Source: Phytohabitans suffuscus
GTDB lineage: Bacteria; Actinomycetota; Actinomycetes; Mycobacteriales; Micromonosporaceae
NCBI RefSeq assembly: GCF_011764565.1
Contig: NZ_AP022871.1
Span: forward strand, 8,060,320 to 8,124,319
Length of the DNA stretch: 64,000 bases
Reading direction: 5' to 3'
Part shown: positions 1 to 9,105 of the stretch, piece by piece
Position numbering within the stretch: the first letter of the stretch is position 1
How the letters are laid out: each line of letters opens with the position of its first letter
Notes under the pieces: generated by a model
What the model saw: the letters and a program-made list of their open reading frames with translations, nothing else
The model's database searches: none
Told to the model about the DNA's origin: nothing
Program-made: the position numbers and the translations under genes

Positions 1-72
1 CGATCTGGCTGGCCGTGGCAGGGGCACGGTCTTCCACCAAAGCCACCGGTCGTCGACGCCAGGGGAGGGACG

Positions 73-1206
73 ATGGCAAACCCCGGGCAGGAGCCGGGGC
101 CGCCGCCCGAGACGTACGTCACGGGCGCCACGCCGACGGGCTCCGCACCACCCCACACCGGTGCCCAGCCCCCGGCCGGCGGTCCCGCGCCGCGCGGGCG
201 GGGCCTGGCCTCCGTCGTCGACCGGCGCACGGTCCTCATCGGGGTGCCGGTGCTGGCCGGCCTCGCCGCGGTGGGTGCCGTCACCGGGTACGCCCTGGCC
301 GGCGACCCTCCCGCTGGCGGTGGCGACGACGGGTCCGGCGCCAACTCCGGGCTCGGCGCCGCGCCGACCCCGTCCGGGTCCGCGGCCGGCCCCCAGCGGC
401 CGTACCCGACCGACACCATGCTCTTCCGCCTCGACCAGGGCGAAGACTCGTTCATCTACAGCACCACCCCGGGCAGCGGGGAGCGCAGGATGCTCGCCGA
501 CTCCGGGCACGACGCGCTGCCGCAGTGGTCGCACGACCGGCAGACGATCGTGTACATCCGGGACGCCGGCAACTGGTGGCAGATCCTGACCATGCGCCCG
601 GACGGGTCCAACCAGACCGTGATCGTCGACCGGGTGGCCCGCGGCACCCGGGTCTGCTGGTCCCGCGACGACAAGCGGCTGGCCTATGTGGACCGTGTGG
701 GCGGGCGCAACCAGCTCTTCACGTACACGCTGGGCGAGGCGAAACCGGTGCAGGTCACTCGCAACCAGGACGACAAGGACGACCCGACCTGGTCGCCCGA
801 CGGCAGCTCCGTCGCGATGTGGGTCAACACGCGCGGCAACCGCCAGATCGGGCTGGTCGGCCTCGACCAGCCCGACGCGTCCCCGCGGTGGCTGACCAAA
901 GACAAGGTCAACTGCGCCGACCCGTGCTGGTCGCCGGACGGCCAGTGGATCGCGTACACGCGCAACGGCGCGGCGAGCGGGCAGGCCGACATCTGGGTGG
1001 TCCGGCCGGACGGCACCGAGAACCGACCGGTCACCAGCGGCACCCAGCAGGACATGGACGCCACCTGGTCGCCGGACGGCCAGTGGATCGCCTTCACCCG
1101 CGGCCCGGTCAAGGAGCCGGCGATCTGGATCGCCCGCCCGGACGGAAAGGACCTGCAACGCCTGACCGTCGGCGCCGCGTACGAGGCGCACGCCTCCTGG
1201 TCCTGA
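73..1206 (+). CDS. Membrane-anchored TolB-like beta-propeller protein
   Basis: A 377-residue protein. Residues 1-50 are a Pro/Gly-rich tail and about 53-75 form one transmembrane segment. The rest reads as a PD40/TolB-type propeller, with repeated WSPDG or WSRDD blades (for example PTWSPDGSS, PCWSPDGQW, ATWSPDGQW). The propeller would lie outside the membrane. Such domains usually bind proteins or ligands, and nothing here points to a catalytic site. ATG 73 is preceded by a strong AGGGGAGGGA ribosome site. The overlapping longer frame on the same strand is Arg/Ala-rich shadow coding. Only 72 bases lie upstream, so any operon partner on that side is not visible. The fold is confident; the role is unknown. 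Confidence 0.85.
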   Translation: MANPGQEPGPPPETYVTGATPTGSAPPHTGAQPPAGGPAPRGRGLASVVDRRTVLIGVPVLAGLAAVGAVTGYALAGDPPAGGGDDGSGANSGLGAAPTPSGSAAGPQRPYPTDTMLFRLDQGEDSFIYSTTPGSGERRMLADSGHDALPQWSHDRQTIVYIRDAGNWWQILTMRPDGSNQTVIVDRVARGTRVCWSRDDKRLAYVDRVGGRNQLFTYTLGEAKPVQVTRNQDDKDDPTWSPDGSSVAMWVNTRGNRQIGLVGLDQPDASPRWLTKDKVNCADPCWSPDGQWIAYTRNGAASGQADIWVVRPDGTENRPVTSGTQQDMDATWSPDGQWIAFTRGPVKEPAIWIARPDGKDLQRLTVGAAYEAHASWS

Positions 1207-1242
1207 CCCGCGCCCGCCCCGCCTCCTGGTCCGTGAGCCGCC

Positions 1243-1259
1243 CCCGCCCGGCGGGCGGG
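1243..1259. terminator. Possible terminator hairpin
   Basis: CCCGCCC and GGGCGGG pair around a three-base loop downstream of the propeller gene. There is no T tract, as is common in actinobacteria. It is a short, GC-only stem, so support is modest. Confidence 0.35.
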
Positions 1260-1287
1260 TGGCGCTCCGCTCGGCTACCGTGACGGC

Positions 1288-1608
1288 ATGTCGCGCGAAG
1301 CCTGGATCGCGGTCATCGTCCTCGGCGTGATCGTCGCCGTGGCGACGCTGATCGGCGCGATCGTGCTCGCCCTCCGCGTCTGGCGCACCCGCAAGCTGCT
1401 GGGTGAGCTGGGCGCCGGTGGCAAGGTCGCGTTCTACGGCGCCCTGCTCTACACGGTCCTCCCCGTCGACGTGCTGCCCGACCCGATCTACCTGGACGAC
1501 ATGGGGCTGCTGGCCGGCGCGCTGCTCTACCTCAGCCACCTGGTGCGCAAGCGGCGGGACACCACACCGGAGCTCCACCCGCCGGTACAGGCCGACCGCC
1601 GCCGCTGA
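1288..1608 (+). CDS. DUF1232 (YkvA-like) small membrane protein
   Basis: A 106-residue protein. An N-terminal transmembrane helix (about residues 7-30) is followed by a segment containing LPVDVLPDPIYLDDMGLL, which is the hallmark of the DUF1232/YkvA family (a hydrophobic hairpin with conserved P-D-P-D). The C-terminus is short, basic and polar. The function of the family is unknown. It starts about 80 bases after the propeller gene and may be transcribed separately, because a hairpin lies between them. The next gene is convergent. Confidence 0.8.
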   Translation: MSREAWIAVIVLGVIVAVATLIGAIVLALRVWRTRKLLGELGAGGKVAFYGALLYTVLPVDVLPDPIYLDDMGLLAGALLYLSHLVRKRRDTTPELHPPVQADRRR

Positions 1609-1636
1609 CGCCGCGCGGCCACAACCCGGCCGGCGT

Positions 1637-2179
1637 TCACCCGAGCCGCGCCGCGATGGTCCGCGCGCACTCCAGCGCCTCGGTGTGGGTGGTGTCCACC
1701 TCCAGGTCGTAGACCACGCCCTCGTGCACCACCTCCGCCTGCGACGCGGCCATCCCCGCGACCCGGTCACCCCGCGCGATCTCCCGGCCCTCGGCGACCG
1801 CGCTCTCGCACCGGACGCCCACCCACAGCACGTCCAGCCCGGCGAGCACCTCCTGCCACCGCCGCTGCGACCCGCCCCCGCCGAGGAAGACATCGTCGAT
1901 CACCACCCGGGCACCGGCCCGGACCGTGGCGGCGACCCCCTGCATCCACGCCGCCTGCAGCGCCGTGAACTTCGGCCCGAGACCCACCCCACCACCCGGC
2001 GAGAACTCGATGTCCGCCTCCGTCGTCCGCATCGACACCGGCATCGCGTCGATCAGCGTGTCGACCCCGACCGCGAGCCACGGATCCGGCAGCACCGCCT
2101 GCAGGCACCGGGCGATCCCCGACTTGCCCGAGCTTGACCCACCGTTCAGCACGATCACCCGAATCGCCACCCCCGTCAC
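1637..2179 (-). CDS. Chloramphenicol phosphotransferase-like P-loop kinase
   Basis: A 180-residue protein from the GTG at 2179. It opens with a beta strand and a P-loop, GGSSSGKS at residues 13-20, and continues with a VGVDTLIDAMP segment and a long helical C-terminal half. The layout matches the chloramphenicol 3-O-phosphotransferase (CPT) family, which is about 178 residues long. CPT phosphorylates the antibiotic in its producer, but many actinobacterial relatives have no proven substrate, so resistance is not claimed. A longer reading frame extends upstream to 2575, but that part is low-complexity Arg/Ala/Gly and lies in repeat DNA, so the short start is preferred. It is convergent with the DUF1232 gene. 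Confidence 0.75.
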   Translation of the reverse strand: MTGVAIRVIVLNGGSSSGKSGIARCLQAVLPDPWLAVGVDTLIDAMPVSMRTTEADIEFSPGGGVGLGPKFTALQAAWMQGVAATVRAGARVVIDDVFLGGGGSQRRWQEVLAGLDVLWVGVRCESAVAEGREIARGDRVAGMAASQAEVVHEGVVYDLEVDTTHTEALECARTIAARLG

Positions 2180-2263
2180 AGTAGGGCCGCCCGCTCCCGT
2201 CCGCCGCGCGACCCCGCGACCAACCCCCGAAAGACCCGCCCGGCATGCCCCCGCCCGTCGGAG

Positions 2264-2310
2264 CTGCGGACCGCATGCTCCCGCGGGCACCGCTCCGGCC
2301 GGCGGCTCGC
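2264..2310 (+). repeat. 47-bp block, inverted copy at 30824
   Basis: This block and the reverse complement of 30824-30870 are identical over 47 of 47 bases. Similarity resumes a little downstream (2333-2352) with a shared 20-bp stretch. The flanks differ, so it is a discrete module in the repeat mosaic. Confidence 0.85.
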
Positions 2311-3297
2311 TCGCGCTCGCCGACGTCCCCGCCCTCCGCTGCCAGCCCCGCGCTTCAAGCCCCCCGCTGCTCACGGGCGGTGCCGCACCTTGGCGGCTCC
2401 CACGCGCCGGCCGGGCCCGTCCCACGACGCACGGACGCGGTAGCTCGATCCCTTGTTGAAAAGATCCTGGTTTGTCCTCATCGTCCGGCGGATCGAGGAC
2501 CGCCGGAATCGCCCGTTTTATTCGGGCCGTGTCATCGTGGACGTCCGTGGCCCCGAGGGGGCAGCCGGCGTCCACGATCCGTCGATCGCAGGCCGTGCTC
2601 GGATCCGGAATGGCGGCGCTGGTCCCGCCGCCTTGCCCCCTGTCCGGCCTCCGGAGACCTCCGGAGTCGGGGTGGGCTCGGCCGCCACGCTCTCGCGACC
2701 CTCACCCTCCACGGTCGCACCGGTCCAGCCGCGAGCCCTGACCACGCGGGTAGACCTCGGGCCCGAGGCGGGGTAACCCGTGCGGGACGCTCTGGAGCTG
2801 GGTGCACCGGTGCGCCCCGCTTCGGAGTCAGTGGCGCCCACATCCGCCGTTCCGGCAGCATGCCGACGGAGCCGGCCGCCGGGGTGTGCGACACCGGGTG
2901 CTGAAGCCGCGGGGCCGGATCGGGCCGGCGCGGTCGCGCGACGATGACGGGAGCCGGACCTGGCCGTGCTGGCCGCCGCCCGCGGCACCGGCATCGTGGC
3001 GATCACCGACCCGGCGGCCGACCTGGGCCCCTGACCGGCCGCGCGGAGCAGAACCAGGCCCGGGGCCCGGGTCGACCGTGGGGGCAGACGGACGCCGCGC
3101 GATCCGCTCGAATCTCGACGCCACTGTGGACAGACGCCGACACGCCAAGCGCGGAAGGTCTCGCGGGTGCGTCCTGCTCGTTGTCGGTTCGGCGTGATCG
3201 TGAACACCATCTGCCCCCGTAGCCGGGTGTCCACGGTGATCTCTGCGCATCCGCCGGTCTGTTCGCCCGATGTGGAGACTGGGGGCCGGTTTCTGTA

Positions 3298-3346
3298 GAT
3301 CGTGGTACGGATCCGCCCCTCTGGGGGGCAGTTTCATACCACGATC
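3298..3346 (+). repeat. GATCGTGGTA palindromic element, copy 1
   Basis: Perfect 10-bp arms GATCGTGGTA and TACCACGATC are separated by 29 bases. The inside contains CGGATCCGCCCC and an inner CCCCTCTGGGGG hairpin. It has the same orientation as the copy at 30163 and is the reverse complement of the copies at 53581 and 54231. Confidence 0.9.
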
Positions 3347-4015
3347 CGTTGCCGGCAGCCGCGCATTCGAGGGCAGGGGGCGGTGACACCGCACGCGCGA
3401 CCCCGGCCGCCTCGCCATCCGCTCAACCCTGACCGCGAAAGCTCCACAGGTCCACGATCAACCGCTGAACATGACGAACCAGGTGATTTCGGCAACGCTG
3501 CCCCCTCCGGGGCACCGCGCCGGTCACGGCCGCGCTCGCGCCGGTCGCCAGGGGAGCCGCTGCCGCCCGGCGCGACGGTGCCCGGACGCACGGCTCGTGG
3601 TCGCCGAGACCGGTTCCCAGGTCCCGCGGTGCGCGGATAACCGGCAGAAAGCCGGCGGGGTCGGGGTGGCGGATCGTGGAGGGTGGGGCCGCGGAAGCAA
3701 CGGTCCGGACCCAACGCCACTCAGGCTAGTTGATCAAGGCTGTGGGCTGCGCGTTCTCCGGGGCGGTGCGGAATGCCACGAACGGCCGAGTCCTCGGGCG
3801 CGCGGTCCTGCGGCCTTACCCTCCGCGGTGCGCAACCTCGCCTGGCTTTCGGGGGAGGCGCAGCGGGGCGGTGCCTTGCTCGGTGGAACATGAGGCACCT
3901 TATGAAGGCCGGATAACGTGCCTGTTGTACCGCTGAGCGGGTTCGGGTGCAGAGCGCGCCGCCCGGACCGATGCCACTCGGGCTGGTTTGATCTCCGTAG
4001 AGGGGGCCGGGGCGG

Positions 4016-4894
4016 TCAGGCGGGTGGCGGCTCGGCCAGGTGGGTGCGGGTGCGGGCGAGCAGGTCGGCGACGCGCGGGTCGTCGAGGGCGCCGGGGCGA
4101 TGGAAGGCGTGGTACGGGATGTCGGGCAAATCGGTGATCGGGCGGCTCACCAGGCCGGCGGTGGGGGTGACGCAGCCGTTGACCACCGCGAGGCCCAGGC
4201 CCAGCGCCACGAAGTGCAGGGTCAGCGGCCAGCCCTCGGCCTCGACGGCGACCGACCACGGGACGCCGGCGGCGCGCAGTGCGCGTTCCAGGGCGATCCG
4301 GTGTGGGCGTCGCGGTGGTGGCACGACCAGTGCGGATCCGGCCAGGTCGCGCAGCCGCAGCCGGCGGCGGCGGGCCAGGGGGTGGCCGGCGGGCAGGATC
4401 GCGGTCTGCGGGTAGGTGGCGAGCAGCTCGGTGGTCAGGTCGTCGGGCAGGGTGTCGAGCACGGCGACGCCGATGTGGGCGCGTCCGGTGCGCACGGCGG
4501 CGAGGGTCTGCGAGCGGTCGCCGTTGACGAGCCGGAGGCGGGCGGGCAGCGAGTCGCGGATGACGCCGCCGAGCAGGTACAGGTAGGCGCCCTGGCCGGC
4601 GGCGAGGATCACCGGCTGGTGCGGGGGAGTGGCGCGCAGCTCGCCGAGGAAGCGGGCGAGCCGGTCGTCGTGGTCGCGGGCGAAGCGGGCCACCGCCTCG
4701 CCGTCGGGCGTGAGGACCAGGCGCCGGCCGCTGCGGTGGTAAAGCGGGCGGTCGAGCGTGCGGGCCAGCTTGGCCACCTTGACGTGCAGGGCGGGCTGGG
4801 AGATGTGCAGCTCGGCGGCGGCGCGGGTGAAGTTGAGGTGCTCGGCGAAGGCGGCGAAGGCGGTGAGCGCGTCGCTCGAGACCTCGCTGGTCAT
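4016..4894 (-). CDS. LysR-family transcriptional regulator
   Basis: A 292-residue protein. The N-terminal winged helix-turn-helix (residues about 8-66) reads LTAFAAFAEHLNFTRAAAEL...ISQPALHVKVAKL, a textbook LysR DNA-binding domain. It is followed by a linker helix and a two-lobed effector-binding domain (about 95-285). It is divergent from the HAD-like gene at 4964, with 69 bases between the starts. LysR proteins usually control the divergent neighbour and themselves, so that gene is the first candidate target. An interrupted palindrome lies in the gap. No effector can be inferred. Confidence 0.93.
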   Translation of the reverse strand: MTSEVSSDALTAFAAFAEHLNFTRAAAELHISQPALHVKVAKLARTLDRPLYHRSGRRLVLTPDGEAVARFARDHDDRLARFLGELRATPPHQPVILAAGQGAYLYLLGGVIRDSLPARLRLVNGDRSQTLAAVRTGRAHIGVAVLDTLPDDLTTELLATYPQTAILPAGHPLARRRRLRLRDLAGSALVVPPPRRPHRIALERALRAAGVPWSVAVEAEGWPLTLHFVALGLGLAVVNGCVTPTAGLVSRPITDLPDIPYHAFHRPGALDDPRVADLLARTRTHLAEPPPA

Positions 4895-4902
4895 AGCCTG
4901 TG

Positions 4903-4929
4903 ACTATAGCTGTACGTGTGAAAAATAGT
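4903..4929. promoter_or_regulatory. Candidate LysR operator between divergent genes
   Basis: ACTAT (4903-4907) and ATAGT (4925-4929) form an inverted repeat spaced by 17 bases in the AT-rich part of the LysR/HAD intergenic gap. This position and symmetry suit an autoregulatory LysR site. The assignment rests on position and symmetry only. Confidence 0.45.
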
Positions 4930-4963
4930 TCCGCGCAAGTGCCGGGGAGCCGATCCTCGCCAC

Positions 4964-5473
4964 ATGAGACTCGGCATCGACATCGGCAAGGTCATCATCA
5001 ACGGGCCCGCGCACCCGGAGGGCGGCGACACCGCCTTCTTCACCGGCGACACCGCGCGGATGCTGCGTACGCCCGCCATGCCCGGCTCGTTCGAGGCGAT
5101 CGCCCGCCTCGTGGCGCTCTTCGACGGGCGGGTGTGGCTCGTCTCCAAGTGCGGCGAGCGGGTGCGGCGGCGCACCGTCGAGTGGCTCGGCCACCACGAC
5201 TTCGCCGGCCGCACCGGGATCCCGCCGGACCGCGTGCGCTTCTGCCGGCGGCGGCCGGACAAGGCGATCCACTGCGCCGAGCTCGGCCTCACCCACTTCG
5301 TCGACGACACGCTGGAGGTGCACGAGGCGCTGCGCGGCCTGGTGCCGCACCTCTACCTCTTCGGGCCACAGGCGGCGGTGCCGGCCTGGACCCGGCACAC
5401 TCCGGTGTGGACAGACGTGGAGGAGGCGGTCACGGCGACGTTCGCAGGTACTCCGGCGGGACGTGATCGGTGA
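4964..5473 (+). CDS. HAD-like hydrolase-related protein
   Basis: A 169-residue protein. It begins RLGIDIGKVIIN, like HAD motif I, but the second aspartate of the usual DxD is replaced by Gly. A THFVDDTLEVHEAL segment near residues 108-121 resembles the acidic motif IV. Residues 44-75 (FEAIARLVALFDGRVWLVSK) resemble motif II. A nucleotidase-like or phosphatase-like HAD fold is therefore likely, but the missing second Asp, normally the acid/base, leaves activity in doubt. It is divergent from the LysR regulator. Its 3' end overlaps the 3' end of the convergent kptA gene by 44 bases. Confidence 0.65.
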   Translation: MRLGIDIGKVIINGPAHPEGGDTAFFTGDTARMLRTPAMPGSFEAIARLVALFDGRVWLVSKCGERVRRRTVEWLGHHDFAGRTGIPPDRVRFCRRRPDKAIHCAELGLTHFVDDTLEVHEALRGLVPHLYLFGPQAAVPAWTRHTPVWTDVEEAVTATFAGTPAGRDR

Positions 5474-5981
5474 GCCACACGCCGTTGGCGCTGCGGTAGA
5501 AGCGGTGGCCGGCCGCCGCCATCGCCGCCGCGTCGACGGTCAGCACCGCCACCGGTCCGCGCCGCCGGCGCCCCACGGCCCGTGCGGTGGTGACGTCCGG
5601 CGAGAGGTGCACGTGGTGCCGCCCGCCGCGCTCCAGCCCCCGCGCCCGGATCGAGGCGAGCGCGGCGGCGGACGTGCCGTGGAAGAGGACCGGCGGGGGT
5701 GCCACGGCCGCCAGGCCGAGGTCGACCGGCACCGAGTGGCCCTGGCTGGCGCGGATCTCGTCGCGGTCGCCCGGCCCGACCCGTATCGCGTACCGGCGCT
5801 TGTCGTTGCCGGCCACCACCGCGTCCAGGTCGGCGCGGCTGACCGCGGAGCCGAGCGCGGCCAGCAGCTCGTCGACCGCCACCCAGCCCTGCGGGTCGAG
5901 GGCGAGCCCGACGCTGCCCGGGTCGTGGCGCAGGATGTACGACAGGCGCCGGCTCAGCCGGACCAGCGCGGCGCTATCCAC
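5430..5981 (-). CDS. kptA: RNA 2'-phosphotransferase (Tpt1/KptA family)
   Basis: A 183-residue protein from a GTG at 5981. The order of motifs fits Tpt1/KptA: LSRRLSYILRHDP near the N-terminus (conserved Arg-His), a central RYAIR strand, VLFHGTS around residue 97, HLSPD around residue 123, and FYRSANGVWLTDHVPPEYL at the end. The family transfers an internal RNA 2'-phosphate to NAD+, giving ADP-ribose 1'',2''-cyclic phosphate; the bacterial role is not settled. The gene overlaps the stop of the upstream VWA gene by 8 bases, so it is the last cistron of the MoxR/VWA operon. Its 3' end also overlaps the convergent HAD-like gene. Confidence 0.9.
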   Translation of the reverse strand: MDSAALVRLSRRLSYILRHDPGSVGLALDPQGWVAVDELLAALGSAVSRADLDAVVAGNDKRRYAIRVGPGDRDEIRASQGHSVPVDLGLAAVAPPPVLFHGTSAAALASIRARGLERGGRHHVHLSPDVTTARAVGRRRRGPVAVLTVDAAAMAAAGHRFYRSANGVWLTDHVPPEYLRTSP

Positions 5982-7137
5982 GCTTCCAGACCGTGTGGTC
6001 CGGCGGGTCCGGGCGGCCCGGCGCGGCGGCCTCGGCGACGACCGGCGGCTCCGGCGCGGGGTCGCCCACCGCCACCGGCGGCACCACGGCGCGCTGCCAC
6101 CACTGCGCCAGCCCCAGCCCGGCGAGCACCAGCAGCGCGCCGGCCAGGGCGAACCACGCGGTGACCTCGACGTCCTCCCGCTGGAGCGTGATCGAGTCGG
6201 GCAGGTCGAGCAGCACCTCGGTGAGCGCGTCCGCGTCCTCCGCCTTGAAGTACTCGCCGCCGGTCAGGTCGGCGACCTCGGTGAGCGTGCCCTCGTCGGC
6301 CTGCATGTAGCGGCCGCGCCCGCCGAAGCCGCCGAACGGGCCGCCCATCCCGTCGCCCCGGAACGCGGCGTCGCCGCTGATCTGCTCGCGGGTGCAGACC
6401 GACGGCGCGGGCTGGGTGCTGCCGAACCCGATCGTGTACACCCGGAGCTTGCGGGCGGCCGCCTCGCCGGCCGCGGTGACCGGGTCGACGCCCTGGGTGT
6501 TGCGGCCGTCGGTGAGCACGACGATCGTGTCCGGCTCGTACTCGTCGCGGTCGCCGGTGGGCGGCGGCACCTCGACGCCGGTGGGCGGCACGTCCGGGTT
6601 GAACTCGGAGATCGCGTCGACGGAGGTGAGGATGGCCTGGCCGATGGCGGTGCCGCGGGAGGTCTTGATGTCGTCGATCGCGGCCAGCAGCACGTCCTTG
6701 TCGGTGGTCGGCTCGACCAGCAGGCCGGCGATCGCGGAGAACGTCACGAGCCCGATCCGGGTGCCGTCGTCGAGCTCCTTGACGAACGTGCGGGCCGCCT
6801 CCTGCGCCGCGGTGAGCCGGTTGGGCGGCACGTCGGTGGAGCACATCGACGCGGAGACGTCGATGGCGAGCAGGATCGAGGCGGAGTTGGACGGCACCGG
6901 CACCGACGCCTGCGGGCGGGCCGCGCCGCCGGCGAGCACGACGAGGCCGGCGGCGAAGAGCCAGATCGGGATGCGCCGCCGCCACAGCGAGCGGCCCGGC
7001 AGCGCGGCGCGGATCAGCGTGACGCTGGAGACCCGTACGGTCTCGCGGCGGCGCCGGCGGCGCAGCCACCACCGGTAGCCCAGCAGCAGGGGAAAGGCCA
7101 GCAGCGCGGCGAGGGCCCATGGCCAGGTCAGCGACAT
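5974..7137 (-). CDS. VWA-domain membrane protein (BatA-like)
   Basis: A 387-residue protein. Two transmembrane helices lie near the N-terminus (about 5-22 and 50-68). A von Willebrand factor A domain follows, with an intact metal site (AIDVSAS, giving DxSxS, and VLTDGRNTQG). The C-terminal helix (about 325-345) is followed by a cytosolic tail. Residues about 230-250 contain a Gly/Phe-rich GGPFGGFGGRGRY insertion. It resembles BatA of MoxR-associated systems, which are linked to protein maturation or stress tolerance. ATG 7137 shares one base with the stop of the upstream VWA gene, which implies translational coupling. Confidence 0.88.
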   Translation of the reverse strand: MSLTWPWALAALLAFPLLLGYRWWLRRRRRRETVRVSSVTLIRAALPGRSLWRRRIPIWLFAAGLVVLAGGAARPQASVPVPSNSASILLAIDVSASMCSTDVPPNRLTAAQEAARTFVKELDDGTRIGLVTFSAIAGLLVEPTTDKDVLLAAIDDIKTSRGTAIGQAILTSVDAISEFNPDVPPTGVEVPPPTGDRDEYEPDTIVVLTDGRNTQGVDPVTAAGEAAARKLRVYTIGFGSTQPAPSVCTREQISGDAAFRGDGMGGPFGGFGGRGRYMQADEGTLTEVADLTGGEYFKAEDADALTEVLLDLPDSITLQREDVEVTAWFALAGALLVLAGLGLAQWWQRAVVPPVAVGDPAPEPPVVAEAAAPGRPDPPDHTVWKRG

Positions 7138-8111
7138 CAGAGGATCCGTCCGAACCAGGTGATCATGAGCAGCCCGCCGATCGTGAGCAGGAGCAGCGCG
7201 ATCCCGACCGCCGCCCCGGTCAGCTCGACCAGCTTGTCTTCCGTGGTGATGCGCAGGTCGAGCGAGCCGTAGACGTCGTTCAGGGACCGGGCGTCCTGCG
7301 CTCGATGGTAGGAGCCGGCGGTGGTCCGCGCGACCTCCGTGAGCAACTCCTCGTTGAGCGCGGTCGCCAGCTGGAACCCTTCGACCTCGATGGTCGCGCC
7401 CTCGACCGTGCCCACGCCGACCGTCTCGATGTGCACGCCCGCCGCCGCGGCCAGCTCGGCCGCCGCGACCGCGTCCGGGCCGCCGGTGTCCTCGCCGTCC
7501 GAGAGCAGCACGATCGTCGCCGAACGCCAGAAGCCCAGGTCGGGCGGCGGCTCGCCGGCGTCCGGGTCGGGCAGGCTCACCGGCTGGCCGACGATCGCCG
7601 AGAGCGAGGCCAGGATCGCCTGCCCCAGCGAGGTGCCGCCGGCGACCGTGAGCCGGTTGATCGCGGCGACCGTGCTGTCGTGGTCGTTGCCGGGCAGCTG
7701 GGTGGTGAGCGCCCCCTGCCCGAAGGCGACCACCCCGATGTCCACCGTGTCCGGCTGCTCGCGCACGAACGCGGCTGCCGCCGCCTGCGCGGCGCCCAGC
7801 CGGGTGGGCGCGATGTCCTTGGCGCCCATGCTGTTGGAGACGTCGAAGGCGAGGATCACCGTGCCCGACGCCCGCGGCACCGGCACCGTCGCCTGTGGAC
7901 GCGCGGTGCCGAGGAAGAGCAGGACCAGCGCGGCGAGCATCAGCAGCGGCGGCAGGTGCCGCCGCCACCGCCCGCCTCGGGGCCGGGCGGGCCGCAGACC
8001 GGCGGCCGCCAGCGCCGCCGCCCGGCGGCGTTGCAACAGGTGGTACGCGACGAACAGCCCCGCCCCGACCGCCACCGCGACGGCCAGCAGGAGCGGGTGC
8101 TGGAAGCTCAT
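7137..8111 (-). CDS. VWA-domain membrane protein (BatA/BatB-like)
   Basis: A 324-residue protein taken from ATG 8111 (MSFQHP). Two N-terminal transmembrane helices (about 8-24 and 53-70) precede a VWA domain with FDVSNS (DxSxS) and LLSDGEDTGG, and a C-terminal helix (about 295-318) closes it. The topology is the same as in the following gene, so the two look like an ancient duplication, as in Bat operons. They may pair in the membrane. The next gene starts on its stop codon. An in-frame codon 10 residues earlier would add MADRGGARTV, but the shorter form starts at a normal N-terminal helix. Confidence 0.87.
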   Translation of the reverse strand: MSFQHPLLLAVAVAVGAGLFVAYHLLQRRRAAALAAAGLRPARPRGGRWRRHLPPLLMLAALVLLFLGTARPQATVPVPRASGTVILAFDVSNSMGAKDIAPTRLGAAQAAAAAFVREQPDTVDIGVVAFGQGALTTQLPGNDHDSTVAAINRLTVAGGTSLGQAILASLSAIVGQPVSLPDPDAGEPPPDLGFWRSATIVLLSDGEDTGGPDAVAAAELAAAAGVHIETVGVGTVEGATIEVEGFQLATALNEELLTEVARTTAGSYHRAQDARSLNDVYGSLDLRITTEDKLVELTGAAVGIALLLLTIGGLLMITWFGRIL

Positions 8112-8187
8112 GACCGTCCTCGCTCCGCCGCGGTCGGCCATGGGCCACGAGACGCGCTCTGCCCTACGGTTCGCTCGCCGCGCTCGT

Positions 8188-9105
8188 TCACGGTCGCCGC
8201 CGCTTGGAGTGCTGGGCCATCTCGACGAGCGAGGCGACCAGGTCCTGGTCGGTGCCGAGGCGGTGCGCGGCGGCGCCCGAGCGGCGGATCGCGCCGGTCA
8301 CCGCGAACTCGCGGGCGTCGACCTCGGCCCGCAGCCGCCGCCGGAAGAGCGGGTCGCTGGTGTCGGCCAGCAGTTGCTCGCCGGTCTCCGCGTCTTCGAC
8401 CAGCACCAGCCCGAGGTCGGGCAGGTCGAGCTCGGCCGGGTCGACGATCCGGATCGCCACCACCTCGTGCCGCAGCGCCAGCCGGGTCAGCGCCGGCTCC
8501 CAGTCGAGGTCGCCGATGAAGTCGGAGACGACGAAGACCAGCCCGCGCCGGCGCGCGGTGGACGCGGCCAGGTGCAGCATCGCGGCGAGGTCGGTGGGGC
8601 GGCGGTCGTCGCGGCGCGGCCCGGCCCGGGTCAGCTCGTGGGTCAGGTGGAGCACGTGGGTGCGCCCGGTGCGGGCCGGGATCACCCGGTGCACGTGGTT
8701 GTCGTACAGGATCGCGCCGACCCGGTTGCCGCCCTGCGTGAACAGCCGGGCCAGGCACACCGCCAGCTCGGTCACCACCGCCGCCTTGCCGCCCTCGGAC
8801 CCGGCGCCGGCCGTGCCGCCCCCGGCCCCGGAGCCGAAGCGCATCGACGCCGAGCGGTCCAGCACCAGCCAGGCGGTCACCTCGCGGTCCTCTGTGTACT
8901 GCCGCACGTACGGCTCGTCGAGGCGGGCGGTGACGTTCCAGTCGATGTGCCGCACGTCGTCTTCCGGCGTGTAGCCGCGCAGGTCGGCGAAGTCGATCCC
9001 GGTGCCCCGGAACACCGTGCGGTAGGCGCCCTGCAGCCGCCCGTCGAGACGGCGTACGACCTGCCACTCCAGGCGGCGCAGCAGGCGGTCCGGAGGTGTG
9101 GTCAC
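8188..9105 (-). CDS. DUF58 domain protein
   Basis: A 305-residue protein from GTG 9105, which overlaps the stop of the MoxR gene as GTGA. Residues 44-75 carry the DUF58 signature (GYTPEDDVRHIDWNVTAR...VRQYTEDRE). The following VLDRSASM segment (81-89) is the DxSxS part of a VWA-like fold. DUF58 proteins regularly accompany MoxR ATPases and VWA membrane proteins, as here. They are thought to act with the ATPase as a co-chaperone or assembly module. The protein is soluble, with no signal peptide. Confidence 0.9.
   Translation of the reverse strand: MTTPPDRLLRRLEWQVVRRLDGRLQGAYRTVFRGTGIDFADLRGYTPEDDVRHIDWNVTARLDEPYVRQYTEDREVTAWLVLDRSASMRFGSGAGGGTAGAGSEGGKAAVVTELAVCLARLFTQGGNRVGAILYDNHVHRVIPARTGRTHVLHLTHELTRAGPRRDDRRPTDLAAMLHLAASTARRRGLVFVVSDFIGDLDWEPALTRLALRHEVVAIRIVDPAELDLPDLGLVLVEDAETGEQLLADTSDPLFRRRLRAEVDAREFAVTGAIRRSGAAAHRLGTDQDLVASLVEMAQHSKRRRP

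Larger units (their letters stand above)
2180..4015. other. Gene-free region of mosaic intergenic repeats
   Basis: No convincing gene in 1.8 kb. The open frames here are overlapping, Arg/Pro-rich and resemble no family. The DNA is a patchwork of segments that recur in other gene-free parts of the window: a 47-bp block (2264-2310) identical to 30824-30870 in inverted orientation, a GATCGTGGTA palindrome (3298-3346), a stretch at about 3384-3447 that matches the reverse complement of about 53889-53950, and a segment at about 3728-3765 related to the reverse complement of about 30660-30700. Confidence 0.75.

Noticed and set aside
1637..2179. Chloramphenicol resistance gene
   Set aside because: The fold matches the CPT family, but many relatives have other or unknown substrates, so only family membership is claimed.
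2245..3893. Several overlapping open frames in the first repeat region
   Set aside because: Low-complexity, on both strands, no ribosome site or motif. The DNA is shared with other gene-free regions.
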